From Maricaulis sp042095695 (GTDB lineage: Bacteria; Pseudomonadota; Alphaproteobacteria; Caulobacterales; Maricaulaceae): a stretch of 6,929 bases of DNA. A program made the translations under genes and the position numbers. The notes beneath the pieces were generated by a model. The model was not told the origin of the DNA. It was given only the letters and a program-made list of their open reading frames with translations, and searched no databases. This document shows, piece by piece, positions 1 to 6,929 of this stretch (position 1 is the stretch's first letter; each line of letters opens with the position of its first letter). The stretch spans positions 1 through 6,929 of the forward strand of contig JBELMP010000138.1 of the NCBI GenBank assembly GCA_042095695.1. The letters run 5' to 3'.

Positions 1-1709
1 ACCAGCAAGCCGCCTGCCGACCCGCCATAGGCCACGATGCGGCCGCGTGCCGTATAGTTTTCGCGCGCCAGCGCCTCGCCAGCCGAGACGAAGTCGCGGA
101 AAGTGTTCATTTTCAGTTTCAGCTTGCCATCGAGATACCATTGATAGCCGCGCGCCATCGAACCGCGAATATGGGCGATGGCGTAGATCATGCCCCGGTC
201 GACCAGCGAGAGCGGGGTGACACGGAAGGCCGCCGGAATGGTGATGCCATAGGAGCCATATCCGTACAGCATGAGCGGCGCGCTACCATCAATTGGCGTG
301 CTCCGGTGATGCAGGATGGTGACCGGAATTTCCACCCCGTCATGACCGGGCGCCATTATCCGGCGCACAACATAATCCTCGGGCCGATGACCTGAGGGGA
401 CGTCCTGGCGTTTGCGCAGGACGCGTTCCCGACTGGCCATGTCGTAATCATATGTCTCCTCCGGCGTGGAGGGGCTTTCATAGGAAAACCGCATCTGATT
501 GGTGGCGAATTCATAGCCTCCAGCCATTCCAAGCGCATAGGCCTCCTCCGCGAAGGCAATGTCATGGCTGTCGCCGGTCGCAATATGTTCGACCACGATC
601 CGCGGCAGGGCATTTTCCCGCTCCATGCGCACAAGCCAGTCCGCAAAGCCCATAACGCCATTGAGCAGAATTCCGGGGCGATGCGGCAGCACATCCGTCC
701 AGTGATCGGGCCCCGGATTATCCTTTGGCGCCGAGACCAGCTTGAAATCCACTGCACCCTCGGCATTGGTCCTGAAGTAGAAGCGATCGCCGGCTTCGGT
801 CAGGTAGTATTCGACATTCTCTTTGCGCGCGGCGACCAGGCGCGGTGTCGCAGCGGGATCGCGGGCGTCTAGCAGGCGGATTTCATTCGAGGTATGCCCG
901 CCAGCATTGATGATGATGAAATTCTGGCCGTCGCTGAGGCCGATCGTGACGAAAAAGCCCGGATCGGTTTCTTCATAGACCAGATCTGCCGCTCCGCCTG
1001 TGCGGGTCTGGCGATAGACTTTGCGCGAGCGGCCATGCTCGTCGCGCCATACCCAGTAAAGCGTCTGGGAATCCTGAGCCCAGACGAAGTCACCGGTGGA
1101 TTCCTCGGTCAGCGTAGCGACGATCTCACCCGAGCTCAGATCCTTGATGCGGATCTCGTAATACTCCGAGCCACGCGTATCTACGGCATAGGCGACAAAT
1201 CGATGATCCGGGCTGTGCTCAACATCGCCAAAGTCGAAATACTCAATGCCCTCGGCCTCGGCATCGCCGTCGATCAGGATGACTTCCTCGCCCGTGCCGC
1301 GCCCGGTCTGACGGTCGACATTTCGACGTGAAAAAATGGGATACTGACCGCCCTCGCGATAGCGTGTGAAATACTCCAGCTCGCCATCGCGCTGCGGCAC
1401 CGAGCTGTCATCCTCCCGGATCCGGCCACGGATCTCCTGAAAAAGCGTTTCCTGAAAGGCCTCGGTCGGCCCCATCACCGAGTCCAGATAGCTGTTTTCC
1501 GCATCCAGAACGGCGCGGATATCAGGATCTAGCGTCTCCGGTTCGCGCATCACCGTCTGCCAGTTTTCATCCTTGAGCCACTGATATTCATCGACCCGTT
1601 CAAAGCCGTGCTGTTCGATGGTGACGGGACGTTTTTCTGTTTCCGGCGCAGCGAGGCCTTGCGCGCGCTCAATAAGGCCGGGCGTGCTTGAGACGGGCGT
1701 ATCGGTCAT
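1..1709 (-). CDS. ptrB: Oligopeptidase B (S9A prolyl oligopeptidase family), 3' end cut by window edge
   Basis: A frame with no stop runs from the ATG at 1709 to the left edge: 569 full codons plus two bases. Oligopeptidase B is a cytosolic serine peptidase that cuts short peptides after Arg or Lys. Visible landmarks are the N-terminal S9 motif RVDEYQWLKDEN (about residues 38-49), a beta-propeller-like middle, YGYGSYG at 482-488, AHIRG at 512-516, WYLDGK followed by NTF (about 535), and the nucleophile motif GGSAGG with catalytic Ser564. The Asp and His of the triad and the P1-binding glutamates should lie in the missing C-terminus. The Escherichia coli enzyme has 686 residues, so roughly a fifth is missing, cut by the window and not by mutation. 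No signal peptide is seen. The start is set by AGGAGA five bases upstream. The gene lies 46 bp after the MFS gene on the same strand, with no terminator between, so the two are probably one operon. Oddity: the Asp-Ala-Asp of enterobacterial enzymes reads Pro-Ala-Ala here (492-494). Confidence 0.93.
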   Translation of the reverse strand, partial: MTDTPVSSTPGLIERAQGLAAPETEKRPVTIEQHGFERVDEYQWLKDENWQTVMREPETLDPDIRAVLDAENSYLDSVMGPTEAFQETLFQEIRGRIREDDSSVPQRDGELEYFTRYREGGQYPIFSRRNVDRQTGRGTGEEVILIDGDAEAEGIEYFDFGDVEHSPDHRFVAYAVDTRGSEYYEIRIKDLSSGEIVATLTEESTGDFVWAQDSQTLYWVWRDEHGRSRKVYRQTRTGGAADLVYEETDPGFFVTIGLSDGQNFIIINAGGHTSNEIRLLDARDPAATPRLVAARKENVEYYLTEAGDRFYFRTNAEGAVDFKLVSAPKDNPGPDHWTDVLPHRPGILLNGVMGFADWLVRMERENALPRIVVEHIATGDSHDIAFAEEAYALGMAGGYEFATNQMRFSYESPSTPEETYDYDMASRERVLRKRQDVPSGHRPEDYVVRRIMAPGHDGVEIPVTILHHRSTPIDGSAPLMLYGYGSYGITIPAAFRVTPLSLVDRGMIYAIAHIRGSMARGYQWYLDGKLKLKMNTFRDFVSAGEALARENYTARGRIVAYGGSAGGLL

Positions 1710-1714
1710 GACAA

Positions 1715-1720
1715 TCTCCT
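1715..1720 (-). promoter_or_regulatory. Ribosome binding site of ptrB
   Basis: On the minus strand the sequence reads AGGAGA, then five bases, then ATG. The ptrB frame stays open further upstream into the MFS gene without a nearby ATG or GTG, so this Shine-Dalgarno site decides the start at 1709. Confidence 0.8.
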
Positions 1721-1755
1721 GGGGCCAGGGCGAGCCGCGATGGGCAGCGTCTGGA

Positions 1756-3048
1756 TTAGTCGTCAGAATTCGGATCCGGTTTGGACAGGCGCTGGGCCCG
1801 CCTCACCGATAAAATGGGTGTGCAAACGGCAATCAGAACCAGGACGATGCCTAGGCCCGCCATCGGGATGATTGCAGCATTGCGGGCGCCAAACTCACCG
1901 ACAATCGGACCCATCATCAAGATCCCCGCCGGCATGCCGCCGAACAGTCCGAGCTGGTAGACGGACATGACACGCGCCAGCTTGTCGGGCGGGGCTTGCT
2001 CCTGAACCACGGAGCGGCTGAGCGAGATAGCGACGCCCGCGCCAAGCCCCCAGCAAAACACCAGCGCATAAAGTGACCAGAAGGGGATGGGCAGGGCGAA
2101 GGCCCCGACTGCGAGCACGGTGACACCCTGGGCGATGATCAGCGCGCGGCCCGGCTTCTCGATCTGGCCCAGGCGTACAAGGAGGACATTTGCCACAAAG
2201 GCACCGAGCCAGAAGGTCACCATCAGGCTGGAGAGCTCCGGATAGCTGGCTCCATAACTGTCCCGCAAAAGGATGGGAATGAGAACGAGGAAAGCACCGC
2301 CGACGATAAACGTCCCTACCGCAACCATGATTGCGGTCATTGGCATCAGGACGGGGGAGTGCAGAACCGCATTGAGACCATCGCGCAAATCCTCGAGCGG
2401 ATGAGCCGTCGAGACGTGGCGCTTGGAGCCCAGGCGCGGCAGGAAGGCCGCGGACAGTCCGCCAATGACGAGCCCGACGCCCATCATCATGAAGAGCGGG
2501 CCAGGCCCGGTGATCGCGGCGAAGTAGCCGGCGGCCATGCCCGCGATCTGGGCGCCGAACTGCACGGCTGACGCCATGACCACGGCGCGCTGAAGTTCAA
2601 TACCGCCATGTCGGGTACGGCCGGAAATGCGCACAATCGGGTTTATCGCACTATCGCGAGCGGGCATGACGAAGCCACCAGCCACGCCAACCAGCGCGGC
2701 AAAGATGACGAGCATCATGTAGGACAGGGTGTCGCTGAGCATGAGGGCTGCGAGTGCCAGCGTGCAGATCCCCGCAAAGAGATAGAAATAGAAGATGATG
2801 CCGCGCCGGTCATGGCGTTCGGCCAAAACGCCGGCGGCCGGCAGGAGCAGCGCCATCGGCGCGGTCAGGGCGGCTTGGGCAAAGCTCAGCCGTTCCGGGC
2901 TTTCCATCAGCGTGAAGGTGATCACACCGGGGAAAAGCGTGGTCTGCAGGCCGAAGCCGAAAAACCAGCCGGCGACAAGAACAAGATAACCGCCGAAGGG
3001 CGGCATGCGCAGATTGCGATTGCCGGCAAGAGGTCTGAAAATGGGCAA
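1756..3048 (-). CDS. MFS transporter, 12 transmembrane helices (MFS_3/EntS-like exporter group)
   Basis: The product has 430 residues, the usual length for a 12-helix major facilitator. Hydrophobic segments lie at about 17-37, 55-76, 84-105, 107-128, 157-178, 183-204, 235-262, 272-292, 303-319, 323-345, 362-383 and 390-412, with a polar central loop at about 205-230. The helix 2-3 loop carries the MFS signature as GVLAERHDRR (73-82). The stretch QEQAPPDKLARVMSVYQ (about 349-365) matches the conserved region between helices 10 and 11 of exporters in this group. It acts in the inner membrane, probably as a proton-driven exporter; the substrate cannot be read from the sequence. The start is TTG at 3048, just after an in-frame TGA, with no good Shine-Dalgarno site. 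The alternative ATG at 3006 would remove FRPLAGNRNLR, which resembles the conserved pre-helix-1 segment of the family, so TTG is preferred. It lies 46 bp upstream of ptrB, likely in one operon, and is divergent from the DoxX-like gene. Confidence 0.88.
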   Translation of the reverse strand: MPIFRPLAGNRNLRMPPFGGYLVLVAGWFFGFGLQTTLFPGVITFTLMESPERLSFAQAALTAPMALLLPAAGVLAERHDRRGIIFYFYLFAGICTLALAALMLSDTLSYMMLVIFAALVGVAGGFVMPARDSAINPIVRISGRTRHGGIELQRAVVMASAVQFGAQIAGMAAGYFAAITGPGPLFMMMGVGLVIGGLSAAFLPRLGSKRHVSTAHPLEDLRDGLNAVLHSPVLMPMTAIMVAVGTFIVGGAFLVLIPILLRDSYGASYPELSSLMVTFWLGAFVANVLLVRLGQIEKPGRALIIAQGVTVLAVGAFALPIPFWSLYALVFCWGLGAGVAISLSRSVVQEQAPPDKLARVMSVYQLGLFGGMPAGILMMGPIVGEFGARNAAIIPMAGLGIVLVLIAVCTPILSVRRAQRLSKPDPNSDD

Positions 3049-3180
3049 GTAAAATCAATCCGCAGTAGCAATTCACAATGGAGCCAACGCCTCGTGATCG
3101 AGTGTGATTGGCCTTTCATCCTGTCTAGCAACATGTAGGCTGCAAGCAAATCGTCTGAATGCAGAGCAGGACGCACTGAC
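3049..3180. promoter_or_regulatory. Divergent intergenic region, presumed to hold both promoters
   Basis: This 132 bp gap separates the MFS-ptrB pair (minus) from the DoxX-like gene (plus), so promoters for both directions should lie here. It is more AT-rich than the flanking genes. I see no convincing -35/-10 pair. A TTGGCC near 3109 has only a poor partner about 17 bases downstream. No clear operator palindrome stands out. The call rests on gene orientation. Confidence 0.45.
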
Positions 3181-3612
3181 ATGAAACACATCCGCCTGGG
3201 CCTGAGCCTGATCCTCGCCGCCTTCATGACTTTCATGGGCAGCCAAAAGTTTGGCGAAAGTAATCCCGTTTTCAGCTATATCGCTGCCCAATCGGGGATT
3301 GAGCTGTTCGAGCCGACCATTCGTCTGGCCACCGGCATCGCCGAGCTTGCCGCCGCCATCCTCATCCTGCTGGGGGTTTTCCTGGGGATCGCGAGGGGCC
3401 TCGGCGCGCTGCTTTCGCTTGCCGTGATCGGTGGGGCCATTGTGTTCCACCTATCCCCCTGGCTTGGCATCAATGCGCCGGTCGCCTTCGCGGAGGAGGG
3501 CGGTTATGTACACTCTCCCATGCTGTTCGGCATGGCGGTGGTGTTTGGTCTGATCTCTGCCTATCTCGTGTTGAATGATCGCCCCGCCATTCTTGGTGGC
3601 AACGCCGATTGA
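3181..3612 (+). CDS. Small DoxX-like integral membrane protein
   Basis: The product has 143 residues with four predicted membrane helices at about 5-21, 44-68, 70-91 and 113-131. The layout resembles the DoxX/DoxD-like superfamily: a Gly-rich first helix followed by a Lys-Phe pair (MGSQKFGESNP, 19-29), an acidic residue in helix 2 (TGIAELAAA, Glu55), and a His at the end of helix 3 (VFHLSPWLG, His90). Family members are small inner-membrane proteins, some linked to quinone or thiol redox; a precise role is not known for this one. The start ATG has AGGA nine bases upstream (3168-3171). It is transcribed away from the MFS gene and followed after 84 bp by the DUF2336 gene on the same strand, so an operon is possible but not certain. 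The family call rests on helix layout and short motifs, so it could be another four-helix family. Confidence 0.7.
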   Translation: MKHIRLGLSLILAAFMTFMGSQKFGESNPVFSYIAAQSGIELFEPTIRLATGIAELAAAILILLGVFLGIARGLGALLSLAVIGGAIVFHLSPWLGINAPVAFAEEGGYVHSPMLFGMAVVFGLISAYLVLNDRPAILGGNAD

Positions 3613-3696
3613 TCGGATGCGAGCGGGCAAGCGCACGCTTTATTAAGGCGCAGGGCGCATGGTCACAGGGATGTCTGACTGACCGAGCCCTGCGAC

Positions 3697-4785
3697 ATGG
3701 CCCAAGCTGAACCCTATGATCTGACCCCGGCCGACACGCCCCGTGCCCGTTCCATGCTGGCGCGGCGACTGGCGGATATTGTCGGCCTGCCCTCCAGTCG
3801 CATTACGCCGCGTGAACGCTGGATTGTGGCGGATCTGCTACACGACCTCCTGCGCGCCAGCGATATCGGGCTACGAAAGCGGGTTGCCGAGCGGCTCTCG
3901 ACCCTCGGCGAGGCACCGGCCCGGCTTCTGCGCATGCTCGCCATTGATGTCTTCGAAGTGGCCGAGCCGATCCTCAATGATTGCGAGGCACTCACAGATT
4001 TTGACATGCTGGAAATCGTCCAGTCCGGGACGCTGCAGCATCGACTTGTGATCGGGCGACGGGAAAATCTTACGGAAACCGTCGCAGCGGCGCTGGCGGC
4101 CTATGGCGAAACGCCGGTGGTCGAACGCCTGCTGAAAAATCATACCGCTCATCTGGCCGCGCCGACAATTGATCACCTGGTCAGCGCCGCTGCCGATGAG
4201 GCGAGCTATGCCCGTCTGCTTATTCGTCGGAGTGAATTGCGACCGGCCCAGGCTTTCCGCCTTTTCTGGGGCTGCCCGCACGAGCTGCGCCTGCAAATCC
4301 TCGAACGTTTTGCGGTCGACCGCACCATTCTCATCGATGCGGTGGAGGATATTTTCCCGATTGCGCGCGATGAGGGATGGTCGGACCCGATGGTCCGGCG
4401 GATCCTGCGCTATATTGATCGGCGCCAGCGCAATCGCGAGGCCGTACAGCTCAGCCCCTTCGCCAGTCTGGAGAGCGCCATCGAGGCCCTGCGCGTCAGC
4501 GGACCGCGCGAGGATGTGATCAGTGAAATCGCGACCCTGGCCGGGATTGATCTGGGCCTGCTGCGCCACATGATCGAGGATATGGGCGGCGAGGCTATTG
4601 CTGTACTTTGCAAGTCCACCGGGCTCAAATGGGACAGCCTGGTCAGTATTTGGCGCGGCCTTAATCGCCCTGAGAATGAGCAACGGATTGAAGAAGCCCG
4701 GCATGTCTATGACATGCTGTCGGTTGAAAAAGCCCAGACCGTGCTGCGCTACTGGAATCTCTCTGTCGAGGACGACAAGCGCTAG
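3697..4785 (+). CDS. DUF2336 domain-containing protein, function unknown
   Basis: The product has 362 residues, soluble and mainly helical, with no signal peptide or membrane segment. Residues about 40-190 look like HEAT-type helical repeats in the pattern of DUF2336: LLRASDIGLRKRVAERL, then APARLLRMLAIDVFEVAEPIL, then LTDFDMLEIV, HRLVIGRREN and VVERLLKNHTAHL. The C-terminal part (about 270-355) is also helical and includes GLKWDSLVSIWRGL. DUF2336 proteins are found mainly in Alphaproteobacteria and have no assigned biochemical role; the repeat fold suggests protein binding, which is inference. The start is the ATG at 3697. It has no strong Shine-Dalgarno site, but the only near upstream ATG (3671) runs into a stop after three codons, and the next in-frame Met is residue 20, also without a site. 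The gene follows the DoxX-like gene by 84 bp and converges on the hydrolase gene. The stop codon lies in the stem of a terminator-like hairpin. Confidence 0.87.
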   Translation: MAQAEPYDLTPADTPRARSMLARRLADIVGLPSSRITPRERWIVADLLHDLLRASDIGLRKRVAERLSTLGEAPARLLRMLAIDVFEVAEPILNDCEALTDFDMLEIVQSGTLQHRLVIGRRENLTETVAAALAAYGETPVVERLLKNHTAHLAAPTIDHLVSAAADEASYARLLIRRSELRPAQAFRLFWGCPHELRLQILERFAVDRTILIDAVEDIFPIARDEGWSDPMVRRILRYIDRRQRNREAVQLSPFASLESAIEALRVSGPREDVISEIATLAGIDLGLLRHMIEDMGGEAIAVLCKSTGLKWDSLVSIWRGLNRPENEQRIEEARHVYDMLSVEKAQTVLRYWNLSVEDDKR

Positions 4786-4812
4786 GTCCGTCGCCCCAAG
4801 GGCAACGGACCT
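4784..4812. terminator. Terminator-like hairpin between convergent genes
   Basis: AGGTCCGT (4784-4791) pairs perfectly with ACGGACCT (4805-4812). After one C/A mismatch the stem continues with GCCC (4793-4796) against GGGC (4800-4803), closing a CAA loop. This gives 12 paired bases around a three-base loop. The left arm starts within the TAG stop of the DUF2336 gene. The right arm ends 23 bases past the end of the hydrolase gene. Neither side has a long T-run, so it may be a weak intrinsic terminator, or a barrier and RNA 3' end for both transcripts. Confidence 0.7.
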
Positions 4813-4835
4813 TACACGACGCCTGGCGAGACCGA

Positions 4836-6902
4836 CTAGAAGGGCAGCAAGTCCCAATGACCGGCGAATCCGGCCAGCGCGAGACCGGAAAGGCCGGTCA
4901 GCGTCAGCCCGATCAATGTGCCGATGCGGATACGACCGTCGCTCATCTGCGTCCGCCAGAGCAGGATCAGGCTGAGCAGGCCAAGACCGCCGCTCGCCAA
5001 TGCCATCCAGGCGCCTTTCGCCGCTGGCATGCCCAGTCCGGCGATCAGGCCGACCATGGAGATCTCGTTGAGCTTGTAACCGCCCAGCAGGATCAGGGCC
5101 GGGAAGGCCAGCCCGGTCAGCGCTGTGGCCAGGCCGAGCAGGCGCGCGCCGCCAGTATCCGCCGACAGGGATTGGGCTGATTGACCGTCGATCACCCGCG
5201 CCAGGAAGCCCGCCGGATAGGCGAGGAGACTAATGAGCAGGGCGATCAGCGGCAGGCCCAGCCAGAGCGCGGACGGTGCGAGCGATTTGGGATCATCCAT
5301 GGCCATCACCCCGGCTCGCAGCAGCGCGCTGGTAGAGTACACCTCGATAAATTCTGGCTCTGTCACACCGGTTTCCAGGCAGCTGGCGTCCAGCCCTGCC
5401 GGGTCCAGCGTGTCGAAAAACGCGTTGAGCACCGGACCGGCACACTCCGGCATGGAGCGGGTCGGGCCATGGCCGGCATAGGGAACTTCGATATAGCGGC
5501 CATTGGTGAAGCCGGGCAGGATGCGCTCGGCCAGGGGCGGCGGGGTGATGGGGTCCCAGGCGCCATTGACAATCAGCGTGGGCACATCGCTCTGGATCAG
5601 CTGATAGTTTTCCGTTCCATTCAAGGGTGACAGGCCTTCATCAACACAGACCTGGGCGGCCAGGGCTGCGCCTTCAGCACTCAGGCCCATATTCTGGAAG
5701 ATCGGATTCTCGGCGAGGTCCTCGGCCATGACTTCCGCGCTGGCGGCCGTATAGCCGTCATTGCACCGGATGGCATCGGACATGCCGCCGCCGCCGCCGA
5801 AATCGAAACCGCTATTGGCCAGGAGTTCGAACACGGTGTAATCGCCGGTTTCGACGGCCCGTGTCAGGCTGTCCATCACGGCGGGGATGGCAGCGTGCTG
5901 GTCCTGCTCATACATCATCATGAAAGGCGCGAAGATCAGGATTTCGGCGCCGAAGCGGACCTGACCCTGCGGATAGGTCTCGACATCATCCACATCGATG
6001 ATGACCGGTTCGGCCTTGAGCTGATCGATTGCAGCCTCATAGCGCGGGCGCAGCCCCTCGCAAATGGCATCGCCCTCACAGGTGGTGAAGACATTGTCCA
6101 TCAGCCGGCTCACATAACGGCCCAGTCGCATCAGATCGTCCAGATCATTGGGCACGATGGCGTCAATCACCAGGGCGCGGGTGCCGGCGCTGTCGACATT
6201 GAGCAGCATCTGGCCGAGATGCGAGCCATAGGAAATGCCCCAGACATTCCAGCTTTCATAGCCCAGCGCGATGCGCAGATCGCGGACATCATGCGCATTT
6301 TCGAACGTGTTATAGGCGCTCAGATCAACGCCGGCAGCGGTTGCTGCCTGGAAACAGGTGCGCGTGCGCTCGGCTTCATTGGCGGCCACGTCGAGACCGG
6401 TTTCGCCCCAGGCAAGCTCGCGCCGGACCGCGCCATAATGCGGGCAGAGATCGCCACTATTGGCGATCCCGCGCTGTTCCAGAATATAAAGATCGCGCTG
6501 TTCGAGAATATCGTGCTCGCGCAGGCGGTTGGCATAGCTCTCCACAGCGACGCCGGGACCGCCGGTCAGATAGATGACCGGGTCGGGACGGATATCGGCC
6601 GGGTCTTCTGCCGTCGCGGCCAGTTTTACATAATGGACGCGGATCAGGCGGCTATCCGGGTTGGACCGGTTTTCCGGAACGGTGACGAAACCGCAGCTGA
6701 CCTCGCCGGGCTCGTAATCGAACTCGAACGGGCAGACCAGATCGATGGGCGCGGGCAGGTCGGACCAGTCAGGCGCTCCAATCGGTGCGGCGACCGGTTC
6801 GCTGACCGGCTCGCTCTCGGGCACTGCGATATTATCCTGGGCCAGGCTGGCGCCGGCCAGAAGACCGGCAAGGCCCAGCGCTGTGGCAAAACTCTTGATC
6901 AT
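4836..6902 (-). CDS. Exported alpha/beta hydrolase (S33/TAP-like peptidase family) with C-terminal membrane domain
   Basis: The product has 688 residues. An N-terminal signal peptide (MIKS, then a hydrophobic run ending ASLA, cleavage near residue 21) is followed by a Pro/Glu-rich linker with repeated SEPV. The catalytic domain spans about 50-510. It has the oxyanion-loop motif LTGGPG (112-117), the nucleophile elbow GISYG with Ser224, the acid Asp450 in NGAWDP and His478 in YAGHGP. This order matches the S33 prolyl/tripeptidyl aminopeptidase-like group with a TAP-like C-terminal lobe. Ten cysteines, including Cys57 and Cys70 near the domain start, fit a disulphide-bonded periplasmic protein. 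Such enzymes release residues from peptide N-termini or hydrolyse esters or amides; the substrate is not readable here. Unlike typical members of about 450-550 residues, it continues into four hydrophobic segments (about 545-566, 587-607, 630-649, 660-680), which would anchor it in the inner membrane. The start is well supported by GGGGGA six bases upstream. It converges on the DUF2336 gene. Confidence 0.88.
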   Translation of the reverse strand: MIKSFATALGLAGLLAGASLAQDNIAVPESEPVSEPVAAPIGAPDWSDLPAPIDLVCPFEFDYEPGEVSCGFVTVPENRSNPDSRLIRVHYVKLAATAEDPADIRPDPVIYLTGGPGVAVESYANRLREHDILEQRDLYILEQRGIANSGDLCPHYGAVRRELAWGETGLDVAANEAERTRTCFQAATAAGVDLSAYNTFENAHDVRDLRIALGYESWNVWGISYGSHLGQMLLNVDSAGTRALVIDAIVPNDLDDLMRLGRYVSRLMDNVFTTCEGDAICEGLRPRYEAAIDQLKAEPVIIDVDDVETYPQGQVRFGAEILIFAPFMMMYEQDQHAAIPAVMDSLTRAVETGDYTVFELLANSGFDFGGGGGMSDAIRCNDGYTAASAEVMAEDLAENPIFQNMGLSAEGAALAAQVCVDEGLSPLNGTENYQLIQSDVPTLIVNGAWDPITPPPLAERILPGFTNGRYIEVPYAGHGPTRSMPECAGPVLNAFFDTLDPAGLDASCLETGVTEPEFIEVYSTSALLRAGVMAMDDPKSLAPSALWLGLPLIALLISLLAYPAGFLARVIDGQSAQSLSADTGGARLLGLATALTGLAFPALILLGGYKLNEISMVGLIAGLGMPAAKGAWMALASGGLGLLSLILLWRTQMSDGRIRIGTLIGLTLTGLSGLALAGFAGHWDLLPF

Positions 6903-6908
6903 GACAAT

Positions 6909-6914
6909 TCCCCC
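6909..6914 (-). promoter_or_regulatory. Ribosome binding site of the membrane-fused hydrolase gene
   Basis: On the minus strand GGGGGA lies six bases before the ATG at 6902. This supports that start, which also gives a proper signal peptide directly after it. Only 27 bp upstream of the gene are visible, so its promoter is outside the window. Confidence 0.75.
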
Positions 6915-6929
6915 AAGTCTGCAGGCCGC

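Noticed and set aside
894..1331. A 145-codon plus-strand frame within ptrB
   Set aside because: It is antisense to the propeller region of oligopeptidase B and has no family motifs or start signals.
1715..1729. Short CCTGG/CCAGG inverted repeat overlapping the ptrB ribosome binding site, a possible translation switch
   Set aside because: The stem has four usable pairs, which easily arise by chance in GC-rich sequence. There is no further supporting structure.
2608..3138. A 176-codon open frame on the plus strand across the start of the MFS gene
   Set aside because: The translation is low-complexity, rich in Gly, Gln, Arg and His, typical of an antisense shadow. The opposite strand encodes transporter helices with MFS motifs.
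3073..3450. A 125-codon minus-strand frame overlapping the DoxX-like gene and the intergenic region
   Set aside because: It is highly charged with no motif and is antisense to a gene with clear membrane helices and a ribosome binding site.
3629..3646. Small inverted repeat AAGCG/CGCTT followed by TTTATT after the DoxX-like gene, a possible terminator
   Set aside because: The stem has only four to five pairs and a loop of two to four bases, too weak to claim as a terminator.
3613..3696. TTAA-type half site (near 3642) that could hint at CtrA control of the DUF2336 gene
   Set aside because: Only one half of the TTAA-N7-TTAA pattern is present, so the match is not meaningful.
3871..4857. A 328-codon open frame on the minus strand opposite the DUF2336 gene
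   Set aside because: It lies antisense to a gene with clear family motifs. Long shadow frames are common in GC-rich coding DNA. The translation has no recognisable domain and no good ribosome binding site.
4857..5630. Two consecutive plus-strand frames (107 and 149 codons) opposite the hydrolase gene
   Set aside because: They are rich in Gln, Arg and Gly and antisense to the membrane domain and the C-terminal part of the catalytic domain. No domain is recognisable.

Overview
The window is GC-rich, densely packed bacterial chromosome. It holds five protein-coding genes, with no RNA gene, mobile element, CRISPR array or phage gene that I can see. The codon pattern and the presence of a DUF2336 protein, a family found mainly in Alphaproteobacteria, point to an alphaproteobacterium. 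By inference this could be a stalked or marine type (Maricaulales/Hyphomonadaceae-like). The exact genus cannot be fixed from the sequence alone.

Layout, left to right. (1) Positions 1-1709, minus strand: oligopeptidase B (ptrB, S9 family serine peptidase). It is cut by the left window edge just after the nucleophile Ser motif. (2) 1756-3048, minus strand: a 12-helix MFS transporter, 46 bp upstream of ptrB and probably co-transcribed with it. It appears to start at TTG. (3) 3049-3180: a divergent intergenic region. (4) 3181-3612, plus strand: a small four-helix DoxX-like membrane protein. (5) 3697-4785, plus strand: a DUF2336 protein of unknown function. (6) 4784-4812: a strong interrupted hairpin that begins inside the DUF2336 stop codon and sits between two convergent genes, likely the terminator. 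(7) 4836-6902, minus strand: an exported alpha/beta hydrolase (S33/tripeptidyl-aminopeptidase-like). It has a complete Ser-Asp-His triad and an unusual C-terminal four-helix membrane domain.

Two of the five genes are serine peptidase-type alpha/beta hydrolases acting in different compartments: cytosolic for oligopeptidase B, periplasmic or membrane-attached for the S33-like protein. A transporter lies next to the cytosolic one. A role in peptide turnover or peptide/drug handling is possible, but nothing in the sequence proves that the genes work together. I found no convincing evidence of a new multi-gene system. The items most worth a second look are the membrane-fused hydrolase, the loss of two substrate-binding acidic residues in the oligopeptidase B, and the uncharacterised DUF2336 gene.
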